Below the pieces are notes generated by a model. That model worked only from the letters and a program-made list of their open reading frames with translations, was not told where the DNA came from and made no database searches. A stretch of DNA of 64,000 bases from Micavibrio_A sp041655955. Its GTDB lineage: Bacteria; Pseudomonadota; Alphaproteobacteria; Micavibrionales; Micavibrionaceae. The position numbers were made by a program, and so were the translations under genes. This document shows positions 8,494-18,009 of the stretch, piece after piece (position 1 is the first letter of the stretch; every line of letters starts with the position of its first letter). Where the stretch lies: NCBI GenBank assembly GCA_041655955.1, contig JBBAEN010000001.1, positions 434,001-498,000 of the forward strand, read 5' to 3'.

Positions 8494-9297
8494 TTAAGCC
8501 GCCTTTGCGGAATCCGGCCTGCACAGGCCAAACCGTTCACGGTGACGCGCAAATTCAATCATTTGCATAACGGCGCTATCGGATTGATAGGCTTGCGAAA
8601 GAGTATCCAGCCTTTCGTCAAGCGTGCCCGCGCCGTCGAACAATTCGCGCATCACTTTTTGCAGTGTTTTAACCGTGCCTTTTTCAAACCCGCCGCGTTC
8701 AAGCCCGACAAGATTAAGCCCCGCAAGATGCGCGCGCTCCCCCTTCACCCGGCCATAGGGAATAACATCGCTTTCAACGCCGGACATGCCGCCAATCACC
8801 GCAAAATCACCGATGCGGACAAATTGATGGACAGCCGAAAGCCCGCCGACAAGGACATTGTTGCCAACCCGCACATGGCCGGCAAGGGTTGCATTGTTCG
8901 CCATGATAACGCGGTTGCCGACAACGCAGTCATGGGCGACATGCACGCCGACCATAAACAGCCCGTCATCACCGATGACGGTTTTCATGCCGCCGCTTTC
9001 GGTTCCGGGGTTCATGGTTACATGCTCGCGGATTGTGTTGTTCTTGCCGATGATAAGCTCGGACGGCTCACCCCTATATTTCAAATCCTGCGGCGCATGC
9101 CCGATAGAGGCAAAGGGAAAGACGCGGCAAGCTGCGCCAAGCGTGGTGCGGCCCTCAATAACGACATGGGATTTCAATTCCACATTATCGCCAAGCGTAA
9201 CATCAGGCCCGACAATGCAGAACGGGCCGATTGTGATATTTTTGCCAAGCGCGGCTTTGGGATCGATGATGGCTGTGGGGTGAATATTGCTCATCAT
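8494..9297 (-). CDS. lpxA: UDP-N-acetylglucosamine O-acyltransferase
   Basis: LpxA adds the first 3-OH acyl chain to UDP-GlcNAc, the first step of lipid A synthesis. The 267-residue protein is a left-handed beta-helix built of hexapeptide repeats (from IHPTAIIDPKAALG to about residue 190), followed by a helical C-terminal domain. The catalytic histidine is in VHVAHDC (H122 here, equivalent to H125 in E. coli). The ATG start is at 9297. A 97-base gap separates it from fabZ upstream. Confidence 0.97.
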   Translation of the reverse strand: MMSNIHPTAIIDPKAALGKNITIGPFCIVGPDVTLGDNVELKSHVVIEGRTTLGAACRVFPFASIGHAPQDLKYRGEPSELIIGKNNTIREHVTMNPGTESGGMKTVIGDDGLFMVGVHVAHDCVVGNRVIMANNATLAGHVRVGNNVLVGGLSAVHQFVRIGDFAVIGGMSGVESDVIPYGRVKGERAHLAGLNLVGLERGGFEKGTVKTLQKVMRELFDGAGTLDERLDTLSQAYQSDSAVMQMIEFARHRERFGLCRPDSAKAA

Positions 9298-9394
9298 CTA
9301 CACATAGCAAGGGCGGTGAACAGCCACAAATCACAGTATTTTTCATGCTGTTACAGGCAACGCGGCCCGTCTGTCCTGCGAACTTTCAGAAGGC

Positions 9395-9871
9395 TTAACG
9401 CTCGCCCGCGGCCCGATCCATAATCATGGCACTGAAGACAGCCTCGGCGCAGATCTGGTCGCCGACCATGGCCTTGCCGTTGAATTTCCAGACATTGCGG
9501 CGGTTCTGGAGTTTTTCGACATGGATATGAAGAGAATCTCCGGGCGTTACGGGGCGGCGGAACTTCGCCTCCTCGATGCTCATAAAATAGACGACCTTGC
9601 CCTTGGCCTCGTCACCCAGCGTTTTCACGACAAGACAGGCGGATGTCTGGGCCATCGCCTCGACGATCAGGACGCCCGGCATGACGGGCCAGCCGGGAAA
9701 ATGCCCCTGAAAATGCGGTTCGTTGAACGTGACGTTCTTGAGCCCCACCGCCCGCTCGCCCGGGACATAGTCCAGAATCCGATCGACCAGAAGGATGGGA
9801 TAGCGATGGGGGATCATTTCCATCACGCTGACAATATCGACTGCTGTATCCATTTTCTCTAACTCGCTCAT
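9395..9871 (-). CDS. fabZ: 3-hydroxyacyl-ACP dehydratase FabZ
   Basis: FabZ dehydrates 3-hydroxyacyl-ACP in fatty acid elongation and competes with LpxA/LpxD for hydroxyacyl-ACP, which explains its place among lpx genes. The hot-dog fold motif HFQGHFPGWPVMPGVLIVEA carries the catalytic His57 and Glu71. I chose the ATG at 9871 (158 residues) because AAGGG precedes it and it follows the lpxD stop by 11 bases. The frame is open further upstream, but that part runs into lpxD. Confidence 0.96.
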   Translation of the reverse strand: MSELEKMDTAVDIVSVMEMIPHRYPILLVDRILDYVPGERAVGLKNVTFNEPHFQGHFPGWPVMPGVLIVEAMAQTSACLVVKTLGDEAKGKVVYFMSIEEAKFRRPVTPGDSLHIHVEKLQNRRNVWKFNGKAMVGDQICAEAVFSAMIMDRAAGER

Positions 9872-9882
9872 AGCCCTTGTTT

Positions 9883-10911
9883 TTATTCGCTTTTTTTGTA
9901 TTTCGTCAATCGTTTTAATGTGGTGAATTGCCGCATAAACTCTTTTACGGGCATGGAAGGCGCGCCCATATGCTCTTCTCCCGCCGGAATATCGCGCATA
10001 ACCCCCGCCATCGCCCCTATTCTGGCGCCCTTGCCAATCCGCAAATGGCCGGCAACGCCGCACTTAGCGGCCAGAACGACATAATCTTCAAGCACCGTGC
10101 TTCCGGCAACCCCGCACTGGGCCACCAGCACGCACCCACGGCCAATCCTAACATTATGTCCAATCTGGACAAGATTATCGATCCAGCTTCCCGCCCCGAT
10201 GACTGTGTCCGGCCCCGCGCCGCGGTCAATACAGCTATTGGCGCCGATTTCGACATTATCCCCGATCAGAACCCGCCCTAGCTGAGGCACTTTCACATGC
10301 CCCGCCGGATCGATGGCAAAACCGAAACCGTCCTGCCCCACACGGACGCCGGGATAAAGCCGGACATTGTCGCCCAGAACGGCGTGCGACACGCTGGCAT
10401 TGATGCCGATACGGCATTTCGCGCCCAACGTGACCCCTTCGCCAATCACGGCCCCGGCTTCGAGCCAGCATCCCTCCCCGACAACCGCATGGGCGCGCAC
10501 GACCGCGCCCGGTTCTATCACCGCGCCGTCGCCAATCCGGGCCGAAGGATGGACATGGCTTCCCTCTTCGATGCGCGGAGGGGGATAGGCTTCCGGATAA
10601 AAAGCCTGCGCGACAAGGGCATAGGATTTATAAGGATTACGGGAAACAATCAAGGCCATGCCTTCCGGCGCAATGCCGCCAAGCGCTTCGGAAACGATAC
10701 AAACACCCGCGCTGGATTGGGCAAAGGCCTCCTTATAGCGGACATTGTCAAGAAAGCTCACATGGCTTGGCCCCGCTTTATCAAGGGGCGCAACATCGTC
10801 ATAGAGCGTTCCGGCGGCGACCGGCGCGCCTGCAACCTCCCCGCCCGCAATATCCGCAAGCTCGTCGATTGTCAAAGGCTGCATCTTTTTAAAGAATTTT
10901 GGATCGGCCAC
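9883..10911 (-). CDS. lpxD: UDP-3-O-(3-hydroxyacyl)glucosamine N-acyltransferase
   Basis: LpxD adds the second, amide-linked hydroxyacyl chain in lipid A synthesis. The 342-residue protein has the N-terminal uridine-binding domain (about 1-105), a long hexapeptide-repeat beta-helix (about 110-300, with the NLVQIGHNVRIG segment that holds the catalytic histidine) and a short C-terminal helix. The start is a GTG at 10911 with AGGAG about 8 bases upstream, giving VADPKFFKK, a common N-terminus for this family. It follows ompH by 17 bases. Confidence 0.96.
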   Translation of the reverse strand: MADPKFFKKMQPLTIDELADIAGGEVAGAPVAAGTLYDDVAPLDKAGPSHVSFLDNVRYKEAFAQSSAGVCIVSEALGGIAPEGMALIVSRNPYKSYALVAQAFYPEAYPPPRIEEGSHVHPSARIGDGAVIEPGAVVRAHAVVGEGCWLEAGAVIGEGVTLGAKCRIGINASVSHAVLGDNVRLYPGVRVGQDGFGFAIDPAGHVKVPQLGRVLIGDNVEIGANSCIDRGAGPDTVIGAGSWIDNLVQIGHNVRIGRGCVLVAQCGVAGSTVLEDYVVLAAKCGVAGHLRIGKGARIGAMAGVMRDIPAGEEHMGAPSMPVKEFMRQFTTLKRLTKYKKSE

Positions 10912-10928
10912 CCTGCGCTCCTTGCCTT

Positions 10929-11534
10929 TTACTCGACCTTCAAAGGAATATCGCTCACGCTTGCGTCAAGCGCATTCAAAACATCCTGCGTAATATCAAG
11001 CCTCTTTTCGACGATCAGAACGCTTTCACGCGTAAGGACGACATCATAGTCTTTTTGCTCGGCAACGCGCGCCGCCGCCTCTACGATACTCCGGCGCAAA
11101 TCCTGCATGGCGTTTCCAAGCCCTTTGTCGAGGGCGTTGCGGCGCTGCTGGAAAAGCTTGCGCACCTCGAAAATCTCTTCCTCATAGGCCTTGCGCTGCT
11201 GCGCGAATTCTTCCGCGGATAAACGCTCGCGTGAGCCAATCAATTGGGTTTCCGTTGCCTTCAGGCTGTTTTCCTTTTCCGAAAACTCCCGCTGGAAAAT
11301 GTCTTTTTTATCCTGGATTTGTTTTTGCAGGCTACGCGCCGCCTTTGAATCGGAGAGAATCTTCTCAACATCGACCACGGCGATGGAAACAGAATCGGAT
11401 TCGGCCTGTTTGGCTTGCGCCGTTTTAGCCTGCACCTTTCCCGTTTCGGCGCGGGCTGGAAAATATCCGGCAGCCAGCCCGGCGAATGCCGCACATAAAA
11501 TTATCGTTCGCAAAAAGCGCCAGCCCATATGCAT
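10929..11534 (-). CDS. OmpH/Skp-like periplasmic chaperone
   Basis: Skp-family proteins hold unfolded outer-membrane proteins in the periplasm and pass them to BamA. The 201-residue precursor has a signal peptide (about residues 1-29, ending in PARA), a beta segment (VSIAVVDVEKIL), two long amphipathic helices rich in Q, E, K and R (about 60-150), and a closing beta strand (YDVVLTRESVLIVE). Its position directly after bamA and before lpxD is the standard arrangement. Confidence 0.93.
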   Translation of the reverse strand: MHMGWRFLRTIILCAAFAGLAAGYFPARAETGKVQAKTAQAKQAESDSVSIAVVDVEKILSDSKAARSLQKQIQDKKDIFQREFSEKENSLKATETQLIGSRERLSAEEFAQQRKAYEEEIFEVRKLFQQRRNALDKGLGNAMQDLRRSIVEAAARVAEQKDYDVVLTRESVLIVEKRLDITQDVLNALDASVSDIPLKVE

Positions 11535-11557
11535 CTCCTTTAAATGAATAGTTATCA

Positions 11558-11592
11558 GGCTCCCCCCACCCGCCGGGGCGGGAACCGGAGCC
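11558..11592 (-). other. Nested GC-rich hairpin between bamA and ompH
   Basis: GGCTCC (11558-11563) pairs with GGAGCC (11587-11592), and inside them CCCGC and GCGGG pair around a 4-base loop. It sits in the 74-base gap after the bamA stop. No T-tract follows on the minus strand, so it looks more like an mRNA processing, stability or attenuation element than a full terminator. Confidence 0.4.
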
Positions 11593-11608
11593 GGCGGCAG
11601 GCGCTTTC

Positions 11609-13870
11609 CTAGAAGCGCGTGCCGAAGCTGAAGCGGAAATGTTCCTCTTCGTCAAAATCTTCCTTAATATACGGAACCGCATAGTCGATCCGTACAGGCC
11701 CCATCGGCGAGCGCCACGAGATACCAAGCCCGGCAGCCGCCCGTAAAGAGCTTTTATCGACAAGGCCGGGGCCGCTTTCATCAATATCCCAAAGCGAGCC
11801 GAAATCGGTAAAGGCGTGGCCGGAAATCCCCATCTCTTCGGAAAAGCCGATGGGAAACGCGACTTCGGCGCTGCCGCGGTAGAAGATATTGCCGCCGAGG
11901 GCGTCGTCCGTAAAGCTGTCGCGCGGGCCGATCCCGCCCCGTTCAAAACCGCGCAGATTATTGCCGCCCAGCATGAAACGCTCGTTAATCTCAACCCCGT
12001 CATCGCTGAAACCATGAATAATTCCGGTTTCTCCAAGGATGTTAAAGACAACTTTCTTATCAAAAAACGGGATGTAGTAGTTGCTCCCGACCGTGCCGGA
12101 AATATATTTTGCATCGCCGCCGAGTCCCGCAACTTCCGCGTCAATCCATGTATGAAGCCCTTCCGTCGGGAAGATGACGCTGTCGCGCCCGTCATAGGTA
12201 AGGCGTTGCGACACGGCGGACGTAGCGCGCTTTCCGGCCTGATCGCGGATATAGCGGGAGGCAAGAGGATCGACATTGCGGATATCGCTGCTGTCCAGCC
12301 TGTATTTCCATCCCTGCCGCCATTTTTCGGAAAGCGGATAGCCCATGCGCAACGCGGCGCCCGTCCGGCGAAGGTCGTAAGAGCTTTCATCCTGAAGATC
12401 CCGCGTGATGTGGAACGCATCGACACCGGCGGACAGATCGCGATCGAGGAAATACGGCTCTGTAAAGGACGCGTCGAATTCCGTGCGCTTGCCCGCAATC
12501 GTCGTGGCGAAGGTAAGATCCTGCCCTTTGCCGAGAAGGTTGCGTTCACGGATACGCAGGTCGGCCAAAGGCCCGTCCTGCGTCGAGAATCCGGCCCCGA
12601 TCGATAATTCACCGGTTGACTGTTCCGCCACCTCGATATCGATAACGGTCTTATCCGGCGCGCTTCCCGGCAGGGTTTTTATCTTAACATTTTCAAAATA
12701 GTTCAGGTTGCGTAAACGCTGTTCGGAGCGGCTTAGCTTGGAGCTGTTGAAGGGGTCGCCTTCGACAAGCTGCATCTCCCGGCGGATAACCTTGTCAATC
12801 GTGCGTAAATTGCCGTGAATATCAATCCGTTCAACGAACGCGCGCGGCGATTCCGCGATATTGAATGTGATATCCACCGACGAATCTGCGGAGTTACGGC
12901 GAACGCCCGGCTCGATATCGACAAAGGCATATTGCATATCGCCAAGCGATTTTTCCATTGCGTCAACGCTCGACTGGACTTTGTCGGCATCATACCATTC
13001 GCCCGGAACGAACTTTATATCTTCGCGCAGCGGGGTTGCGTCAAGGCCGCGCAGGTTCGATTCAATCGCGACCTGATTTATCCTGTAGCGCAGCCCTTCT
13101 TCGACAGTAAAGGTCAGGTAAAAGCTTTTCCTGTCTTCGGACAGTTCCGCATTCGAGGAGATAACCCTGAAATCCGCGTAACCGTTCCGCAGGTAATAGC
13201 GGCGTAAAAGCTCTTCATCGAACCGGACGCGATCCTCGTCATAACGATCGTCGCTCGCAAAGAAGCGGTACCAGCGCTCCTCTTTCGTGGAAAGTTCAGA
13301 GCGGAGCTGGTCATCCGTAAACGCCTTGTTGCCAACAAATTTAATCCCTTTAATGGCCGTCACATCGCCCTCGACAATCTCAAAAACAAGATTGACGCGG
13401 TTTTGATCCAGCTCGATGATCTTCGGCTCGACAGCCGCCGCAAACCGCCCGGAACGCTGGTAAAGCTGGTGAACGCGCGCAACATCGTTCTGCACGCGGG
13501 TTTTGGTATAGACCTGGCGCGGACGCAAGGAAATCTCGGCCATCAGTTCATTGTCTTTAATCCGGTCATTGCCTTCAAAGGCAATTTCATTGATGAGCGG
13601 GTTTTCCATCACATCGACCAAAAGCACGCCGCCTTGCTGCTTCATCCGCACATCGGCGAACAGCCCCGTTGAAAAGAGATTCTTCAGCGCATTGTTCAAA
13701 ATCTCTTCATTGACCGGCTGTCCCGTTTCCAATTGCAGGTAGTTGAGAATCGTCGCGGCCTCTATGCGCTGCGCCCCGCTAATGCGGATTTCGCGCAGCA
13801 TTTCCTGCGCCATGGCCGGAAGGCTGAAAAGACAGACAAGAATGGTTACAAGAATAGATAGACGGGACAT
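11609..13870 (-). CDS. bamA: BamA outer-membrane protein assembly factor
   Basis: BamA is the essential Omp85-family core of the BAM complex that folds beta-barrel proteins into the outer membrane. The protein (753 residues from the ATG at 13870) has a signal peptide (ending in PAMAQ), five POTRA repeats (about 22-420) and a C-terminal 16-strand barrel that ends in the expected aromatic (FSFGTRF). The conserved loop-6 region is present near FERGGIGPRDSF. An in-frame TTG 12 bases upstream is a less likely start. It lies between rseP and ompH. Confidence 0.97.
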   Translation of the reverse strand: MSRLSILVTILVCLFSLPAMAQEMLREIRISGAQRIEAATILNYLQLETGQPVNEEILNNALKNLFSTGLFADVRMKQQGGVLLVDVMENPLINEIAFEGNDRIKDNELMAEISLRPRQVYTKTRVQNDVARVHQLYQRSGRFAAAVEPKIIELDQNRVNLVFEIVEGDVTAIKGIKFVGNKAFTDDQLRSELSTKEERWYRFFASDDRYDEDRVRFDEELLRRYYLRNGYADFRVISSNAELSEDRKSFYLTFTVEEGLRYRINQVAIESNLRGLDATPLREDIKFVPGEWYDADKVQSSVDAMEKSLGDMQYAFVDIEPGVRRNSADSSVDITFNIAESPRAFVERIDIHGNLRTIDKVIRREMQLVEGDPFNSSKLSRSEQRLRNLNYFENVKIKTLPGSAPDKTVIDIEVAEQSTGELSIGAGFSTQDGPLADLRIRERNLLGKGQDLTFATTIAGKRTEFDASFTEPYFLDRDLSAGVDAFHITRDLQDESSYDLRRTGAALRMGYPLSEKWRQGWKYRLDSSDIRNVDPLASRYIRDQAGKRATSAVSQRLTYDGRDSVIFPTEGLHTWIDAEVAGLGGDAKYISGTVGSNYYIPFFDKKVVFNILGETGIIHGFSDDGVEINERFMLGGNNLRGFERGGIGPRDSFTDDALGGNIFYRGSAEVAFPIGFSEEMGISGHAFTDFGSLWDIDESGPGLVDKSSLRAAAGLGISWRSPMGPVRIDYAVPYIKEDFDEEEHFRFSFGTRF

Positions 13871-13960
13871 AATGAATCGCAATCCTGACGAAAGCCGGTT
13901 TCCTACCCCTATTTCAGTAGAATATTTTCAAGGGGCTGACAACCGTATCCTGCTTTTAAA

Positions 13961-15352
13961 TCACAGAATCAGTTGCAAAATATCATTCAGGTTGGCGAAA
14001 ACCATAAGCCCTATCAGCAAGGTAAAGCCAAGGCGGAAGGCATATTCCTGTCCCTTTTCCGGAATTGGCGAGCCTTTGACGGCCTCGACGGCATAGAAAA
14101 CGAGGTGGCCGCCATCGAGAACGGGAATCGGGAAAAGATTGATCAGCCCAAGGTTAATCGACAAAAGCGCGGTGAAAGTGATAAGGGCGATAAGGCCTGC
14201 TTGCGCCATATCCCCGGCCATCGCGCCGATTCGAATCAGCCCGCCCAGCTCTTTCGCGCTGCGTGTTCCCGTCACAATCTGGCCGAGCGCCTTCAGCGTG
14301 CCGAGCGTCACATCCCGTGTTTCCTTTACAGAATGATACAAAGCCGCCCCGGCATCATGTTTGACGATTTCGTTGCCGATACGCTCGGAAATGACAAGAA
14401 GACGCTGCGCCCCCTCTTCCGGCTCGTCGGCAAGCGTTTCGTTCAACGCCTTTAATGGATGGACGATCAGGATATTTTCCTTCTCGCCTTCCGGCACTTT
14501 GAACTGAACCTCAACGGTGCGATCCATGCCGGATTCAAGCGCTGTAATAATTTGCGCCTCGTTTTCCAGCTTTTGCCCGTTAATAGCCTCGACGCGCTCT
14601 AGCGCAAAGCCGTTGACGGCCCCTAAAAGCCCCAGCATGCCGCGCGAATGCTCAAATCCGAAACGGTCGCTGAATGTTTCCCTTTCCGGCGTTGCGGTCA
14701 GTTCAACCTCTTCACCGCCGCGCAGGACGGTAAAGCTCATGGGCGTATCGAGGGCTATCATGACCCGCTGACGGATATCTTCAAACCGCCTGACGGGGTT
14801 TCCGTCAATCGCGACAACGCGGTCATGCGGCTGGAACCCGGCGCGATCGGCGGCGGAATCCTTGATGATAGCCGATGCCGTGGGCGGTGTTACAGGCTGG
14901 CCGTAAAACGCGAACAGGCCGGCAAATAAAAGAACGGCGAAAAGAAAATTAATGGCCGGCCCCGCAAAAACAACCGCGGCGCGCTGCCATACGGGCTTGG
15001 CAAAAAAGGCGCCGTTGCGCTCTTCCACCGTAAGCGGGCGGGCCGATTCTCCATCCCCGACAGTGTCTTTATGGCCGGCGCTCGCCGGGTCGGTATCGCC
15101 AAACATTTTGACATAGCCGCCGAGCGGTATCATGGAGAATTTCCACCGCGTGCCATGCTTGTCGTTAAAGCCGAAAACTTCCTTGCCGAAACCGATGGAA
15201 AAGACATCAACCTTTACGCCGCAGGCGCGGGCGACAATATAATGCCCCCATTCATGCACGAAAACCAGGACGCTCAAGACCAGCAGGAACGTGCCGCCAT
15301 AGACCCATACATTACTAAGAACGAGCTGAAATAAATCGAAGATGGAATTCAT
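13961..15352 (-). CDS. rseP: RseP site-2 intramembrane metalloprotease
   Basis: RseP cleaves anti-sigma factors and remnant signal peptides within the inner membrane. The 463-residue protein has the zinc-binding HEWGH at residues 33-37 in the first transmembrane helix, two PDZ domains in the periplasmic part (about 130-350), and the second active-site helix with LFPIPVLDGGHL, which carries the third zinc ligand Asp. The start ATG at 15352 overlaps the dxr stop by 4 bases (ATGA). It is the usual neighbour of dxr and bamA. Confidence 0.96.
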   Translation of the reverse strand: MNSIFDLFQLVLSNVWVYGGTFLLVLSVLVFVHEWGHYIVARACGVKVDVFSIGFGKEVFGFNDKHGTRWKFSMIPLGGYVKMFGDTDPASAGHKDTVGDGESARPLTVEERNGAFFAKPVWQRAAVVFAGPAINFLFAVLLFAGLFAFYGQPVTPPTASAIIKDSAADRAGFQPHDRVVAIDGNPVRRFEDIRQRVMIALDTPMSFTVLRGGEEVELTATPERETFSDRFGFEHSRGMLGLLGAVNGFALERVEAINGQKLENEAQIITALESGMDRTVEVQFKVPEGEKENILIVHPLKALNETLADEPEEGAQRLLVISERIGNEIVKHDAGAALYHSVKETRDVTLGTLKALGQIVTGTRSAKELGGLIRIGAMAGDMAQAGLIALITFTALLSINLGLINLFPIPVLDGGHLVFYAVEAVKGSPIPEKGQEYAFRLGFTLLIGLMVFANLNDILQLIL

Positions 15353-16545
15353 GATACTTTCCGGTTCGGTGTTATGGTGTTGGTTATATAATCGTCCGCG
15401 GCGCGGCGCGCGTCCGCATCGGATTGTAGAATGGATTCAAGAGAGTTCAAAACAGAGATTGGCGCCGCCTCGACAATGGCGCGCACTGTGCGGAATATGT
15501 CCATAAAGCCCATTCGCCCTCCCAAAAAAGCGGCGACAGCCACTTCATTTGCGGCGTTCATGGCAACGCACGCGCCCTGCCCCGCATTCATTGATTCATA
15601 GGCAAGCTTTATGGCGGGAAAACGGCATTCATCGACCTCCCCAAAACTAAGCGGCGATAGCGCAGAAAAATCAAGGCGTTGCGCCGGGCTTTTCATACGT
15701 CCGGGGCTGGCTAGAACATGGGAAATAGGCACCCGCATATCGGGCGCGCCCATCTGGGCCAGAACGGAGCCGTCTTCATATTCCACCATCGAATGGATGA
15801 TGGATTGGGGATGGAGCAGCACATCAATCTTTTCCGGCGGCATGGTAAAAAGGTGATGCGCCTCGATGACTTCAAGCGCCTTGTTGAACATGGTCGCGCT
15901 GTCGATGGAAATCTTTTGCCCCATCTTCCAGTTCGGATGGGCGAGCGCCTCTTCCGGACTCGCGCGCTCCATCCTCTCAAGCGCCCATTCACGGAAAGGC
16001 CCGCCCGATGCCGTCAGGATAATGCGGCTTATTTTGTCCGCGTTCGCCTTTTCAAAAACCTGAAAAATCGCGTTATGCTCACTGTCCACCGGAAGCAGGG
16101 CCGCGCCGGACTGGCGCGCGGCTTCCATGACAAGGGATCCTGCGGAAACAAGCGGCTCTTTATTGGCGATAGCCACTTTCTTGCCCCCCGCAATCGCAGC
16201 AAGAATAGGTTCCAGCCCTGCAACGCCCATGATCGCCGCCATGGTTATGTCGGCCTTATCGCCCGCCGCGTCAATAACGGCCTGCCGTCCGGCGGCGGCC
16301 TTTACACCGCTTCCCGCAAGCCTTTCCTTTAACGCACCGTAAAGCGTATCATCGGCGATAACGGCCTGTTCCGCACGCGCCCGGATGGCCTGCTGCGCCA
16401 GCAAATCGACATTCCTGTTTGCCGTGAGGCTCCGGACGGAAAAACGCCCTTCCTCATGACAGGCGACATCAAGCGTCGCCTGCCCCACCGAACCAGTCGA
16501 GCCAAGAACGGAAATCGTCCGGTGCGCCGCGTCAGGCCTCGCCAC
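15349..16545 (-). CDS. dxr: 1-deoxy-D-xylulose 5-phosphate reductoisomerase
   Basis: Dxr converts DXP to 2-C-methyl-D-erythritol 4-phosphate with NADPH, the committed step of the MEP isoprenoid pathway. The 398-residue protein has the NADPH-binding GSTGSVGQATL near residue 15, the ANKEPLV segment, the metal-binding VDSEHNAIFQ, the flexible loop ASGGPFR and MGQKISIDSATM. The start is a GTG at 16545 directly after the cdsA stop; the end is coupled to rseP by a 4-base overlap. Its product pathway feeds UppS in the same run. Confidence 0.96.
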   Translation of the reverse strand: MARPDAAHRTISVLGSTGSVGQATLDVACHEEGRFSVRSLTANRNVDLLAQQAIRARAEQAVIADDTLYGALKERLAGSGVKAAAGRQAVIDAAGDKADITMAAIMGVAGLEPILAAIAGGKKVAIANKEPLVSAGSLVMEAARQSGAALLPVDSEHNAIFQVFEKANADKISRIILTASGGPFREWALERMERASPEEALAHPNWKMGQKISIDSATMFNKALEVIEAHHLFTMPPEKIDVLLHPQSIIHSMVEYEDGSVLAQMGAPDMRVPISHVLASPGRMKSPAQRLDFSALSPLSFGEVDECRFPAIKLAYESMNAGQGACVAMNAANEVAVAAFLGGRMGFMDIFRTVRAIVEAAPISVLNSLESILQSDADARRAADDYITNTITPNRKVS

Positions 16546-16546
16546 C

Positions 16547-17245
16547 TTACAACCCCATCGCTTTCAGGCTCAAAAGAAAGACGGGCGAGGCCAACAAGAG
16601 GGAATCGATACGATCCAGCAAGCCGCCATGACCGGGAATAAGATTGCCCGTATCCTTGACGCCGGTTTTGCGTTTTTCCATGGAAATAAGAAGATCGCCC
16701 GCCTGCCCGCTCAAGGTGATAGAAGCACCGAGCAATGCAACGAGCGGCAGGGACAGACTCTCCAATATCGCCATATCGCGCGCCAGAACGCCGCTTAGCC
16801 ACGGGCCGACATACAAGGAGAAAACAGCAAGGGCGGCCGCGCTCGCCGCAATTCCGCCAATCAATCCGGCCCATGTTTTATTCGGGCTTATTTTCGGCGC
16901 CATCTTCGGGCCGCCAATGAGTTTTCCGGCAAAATAAGCGCCGGAATCGGACGCCCAGATGCAAAGCATCAAAGCCAGGGCAAGCCCCGCCCCATCACCT
17001 TGCACCATGCGCAAATATACAAATGCCCAAAAGCAGGAGAGAATATAAGTCACCCCGGCAAAGCCGTATAAAAATGGATGCGGCCCGCGGCGCGCCATAC
17101 GCACCCATTCGGAAAACCCGATTCCCAATGCAAGGCCGGCCATCACCAGAAAAGGCACGCCGCCATAGATCATGCAAAAAAGCGCAAGCGGGGCCAGCAG
17201 CATAGCGGACAGGAAACGAAGAACGAGCGTATTTTTAATGACCAT
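16547..17245 (-). CDS. cdsA: Phosphatidate cytidylyltransferase
   Basis: CdsA makes CDP-diacylglycerol from phosphatidic acid and CTP for phospholipid synthesis in the inner membrane. The protein has about seven to eight membrane helices, the SDSGAYFAGKLIGG segment and the family signature SMEKRKTGVKDTGNLIPGHG followed by GLLDRIDS. I place the start at the ATG at 17245 (232 residues), where GATGG could act as a ribosome-binding site. In-frame ATG at 17254 and TTG at 17257 are alternatives. Confidence 0.93.
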   Translation of the reverse strand: MVIKNTLVLRFLSAMLLAPLALFCMIYGGVPFLVMAGLALGIGFSEWVRMARRGPHPFLYGFAGVTYILSCFWAFVYLRMVQGDGAGLALALMLCIWASDSGAYFAGKLIGGPKMAPKISPNKTWAGLIGGIAASAAALAVFSLYVGPWLSGVLARDMAILESLSLPLVALLGASITLSGQAGDLLISMEKRKTGVKDTGNLIPGHGGLLDRIDSLLLASPVFLLSLKAMGL

Positions 17246-17289
17246 GAAAACCATCAATATTTTTGGTTACGGCGGTTATGCCACAAGAT

Positions 17290-18009
17290 TTAGGGAGCGT
17301 TGCCAATGGCCCCGAAACGGCGTTCGCGCTTTTGAAAATCCGCAATGGCCTGTTCCAGATCCGCCCTTCCGAAATCGGGCCAGAGCGTTTGCGTAAAAAA
17401 TAATTCCGTATAGGCACATTGCCACAAAAGGAAATTGCTAATCCTTTGCTCGCCGCTGGTGCGGATAAGAATGTCCGGATCGGGCATGCCTTGCGTCATC
17501 AAACCTTGCGGAAAAAATTCTTCAGCGGTTTCATAAGACGGCGCCATTCCTTTTTCCGCGAGCGTTTGCGCATAGAGCGATGCGGCTTCGAGAATTTCAT
17601 TCCGCGCGCCGTAATTAAGGGCGATGGTGAGATAAAGGGCCTTGTTATCCTTCGTCAACGTTTCCGCATTTTCTATCAGGCCAACAATATCCGCGGACAA
17701 TTCTTTGCGTGAACCGATAACGCGCAAACAAATATTATTCCGGTGGAGATCCGCGGTTTCAGAGCGCAGGAACATACGGAGCAGCCGCATCAGCTCATTA
17801 ATTTCCTCCGCCGGCCTTGACCAGTTTTCCGATGAAAATCCGAAAAGCGTAATATATTTAATCCCGATCTCGCCCGCCGCGCGCACAACGCGCCTGCAAG
17901 CCTCGACGCCCTGATGGTGTCCGGCCGTGCGCGGCAGGCCGCGGCTTTTCGCCCACCGGCCATTGCCGTCCATGATAATGGCGATATGTTGCGGGATCTC
18001 TGTTTTCAT
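17290..18009 (-). CDS. uppS: Undecaprenyl (polyprenyl) diphosphate synthase
   Basis: This cis-prenyltransferase makes undecaprenyl diphosphate, the lipid carrier for peptidoglycan and O-antigen units. The 239-residue protein shows the catalytic Asp14 in IIMDGNGRWAKSRGLPRT, the FGFSSENWSRP motif, and the C-terminal RTSGEQRISNFLLWQ followed by an ELFF segment. The ATG at 18009 overlaps the frr stop by 1 base (TGATG), so translation is probably coupled. Confidence 0.96.
   Translation of the reverse strand: MKTEIPQHIAIIMDGNGRWAKSRGLPRTAGHHQGVEACRRVVRAAGEIGIKYITLFGFSSENWSRPAEEINELMRLLRMFLRSETADLHRNNICLRVIGSRKELSADIVGLIENAETLTKDNKALYLTIALNYGARNEILEAASLYAQTLAEKGMAPSYETAEEFFPQGLMTQGMPDPDILIRTSGEQRISNFLLWQCAYTELFFTQTLWPDFGRADLEQAIADFQKRERRFGAIGNAP

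Noticed and set aside
8488..8524. Longer lpxI start at 8524
   Set aside because: It would overlap lpxA by 31 bases and has no ribosome-binding site; the GTG at 8488 has AAGG upstream.
11425..12612. A 395-codon minus-strand frame rich in Arg and Ser
   Set aside because: It overlaps bamA and ompH in a different frame; composition is that of an out-of-frame reading.
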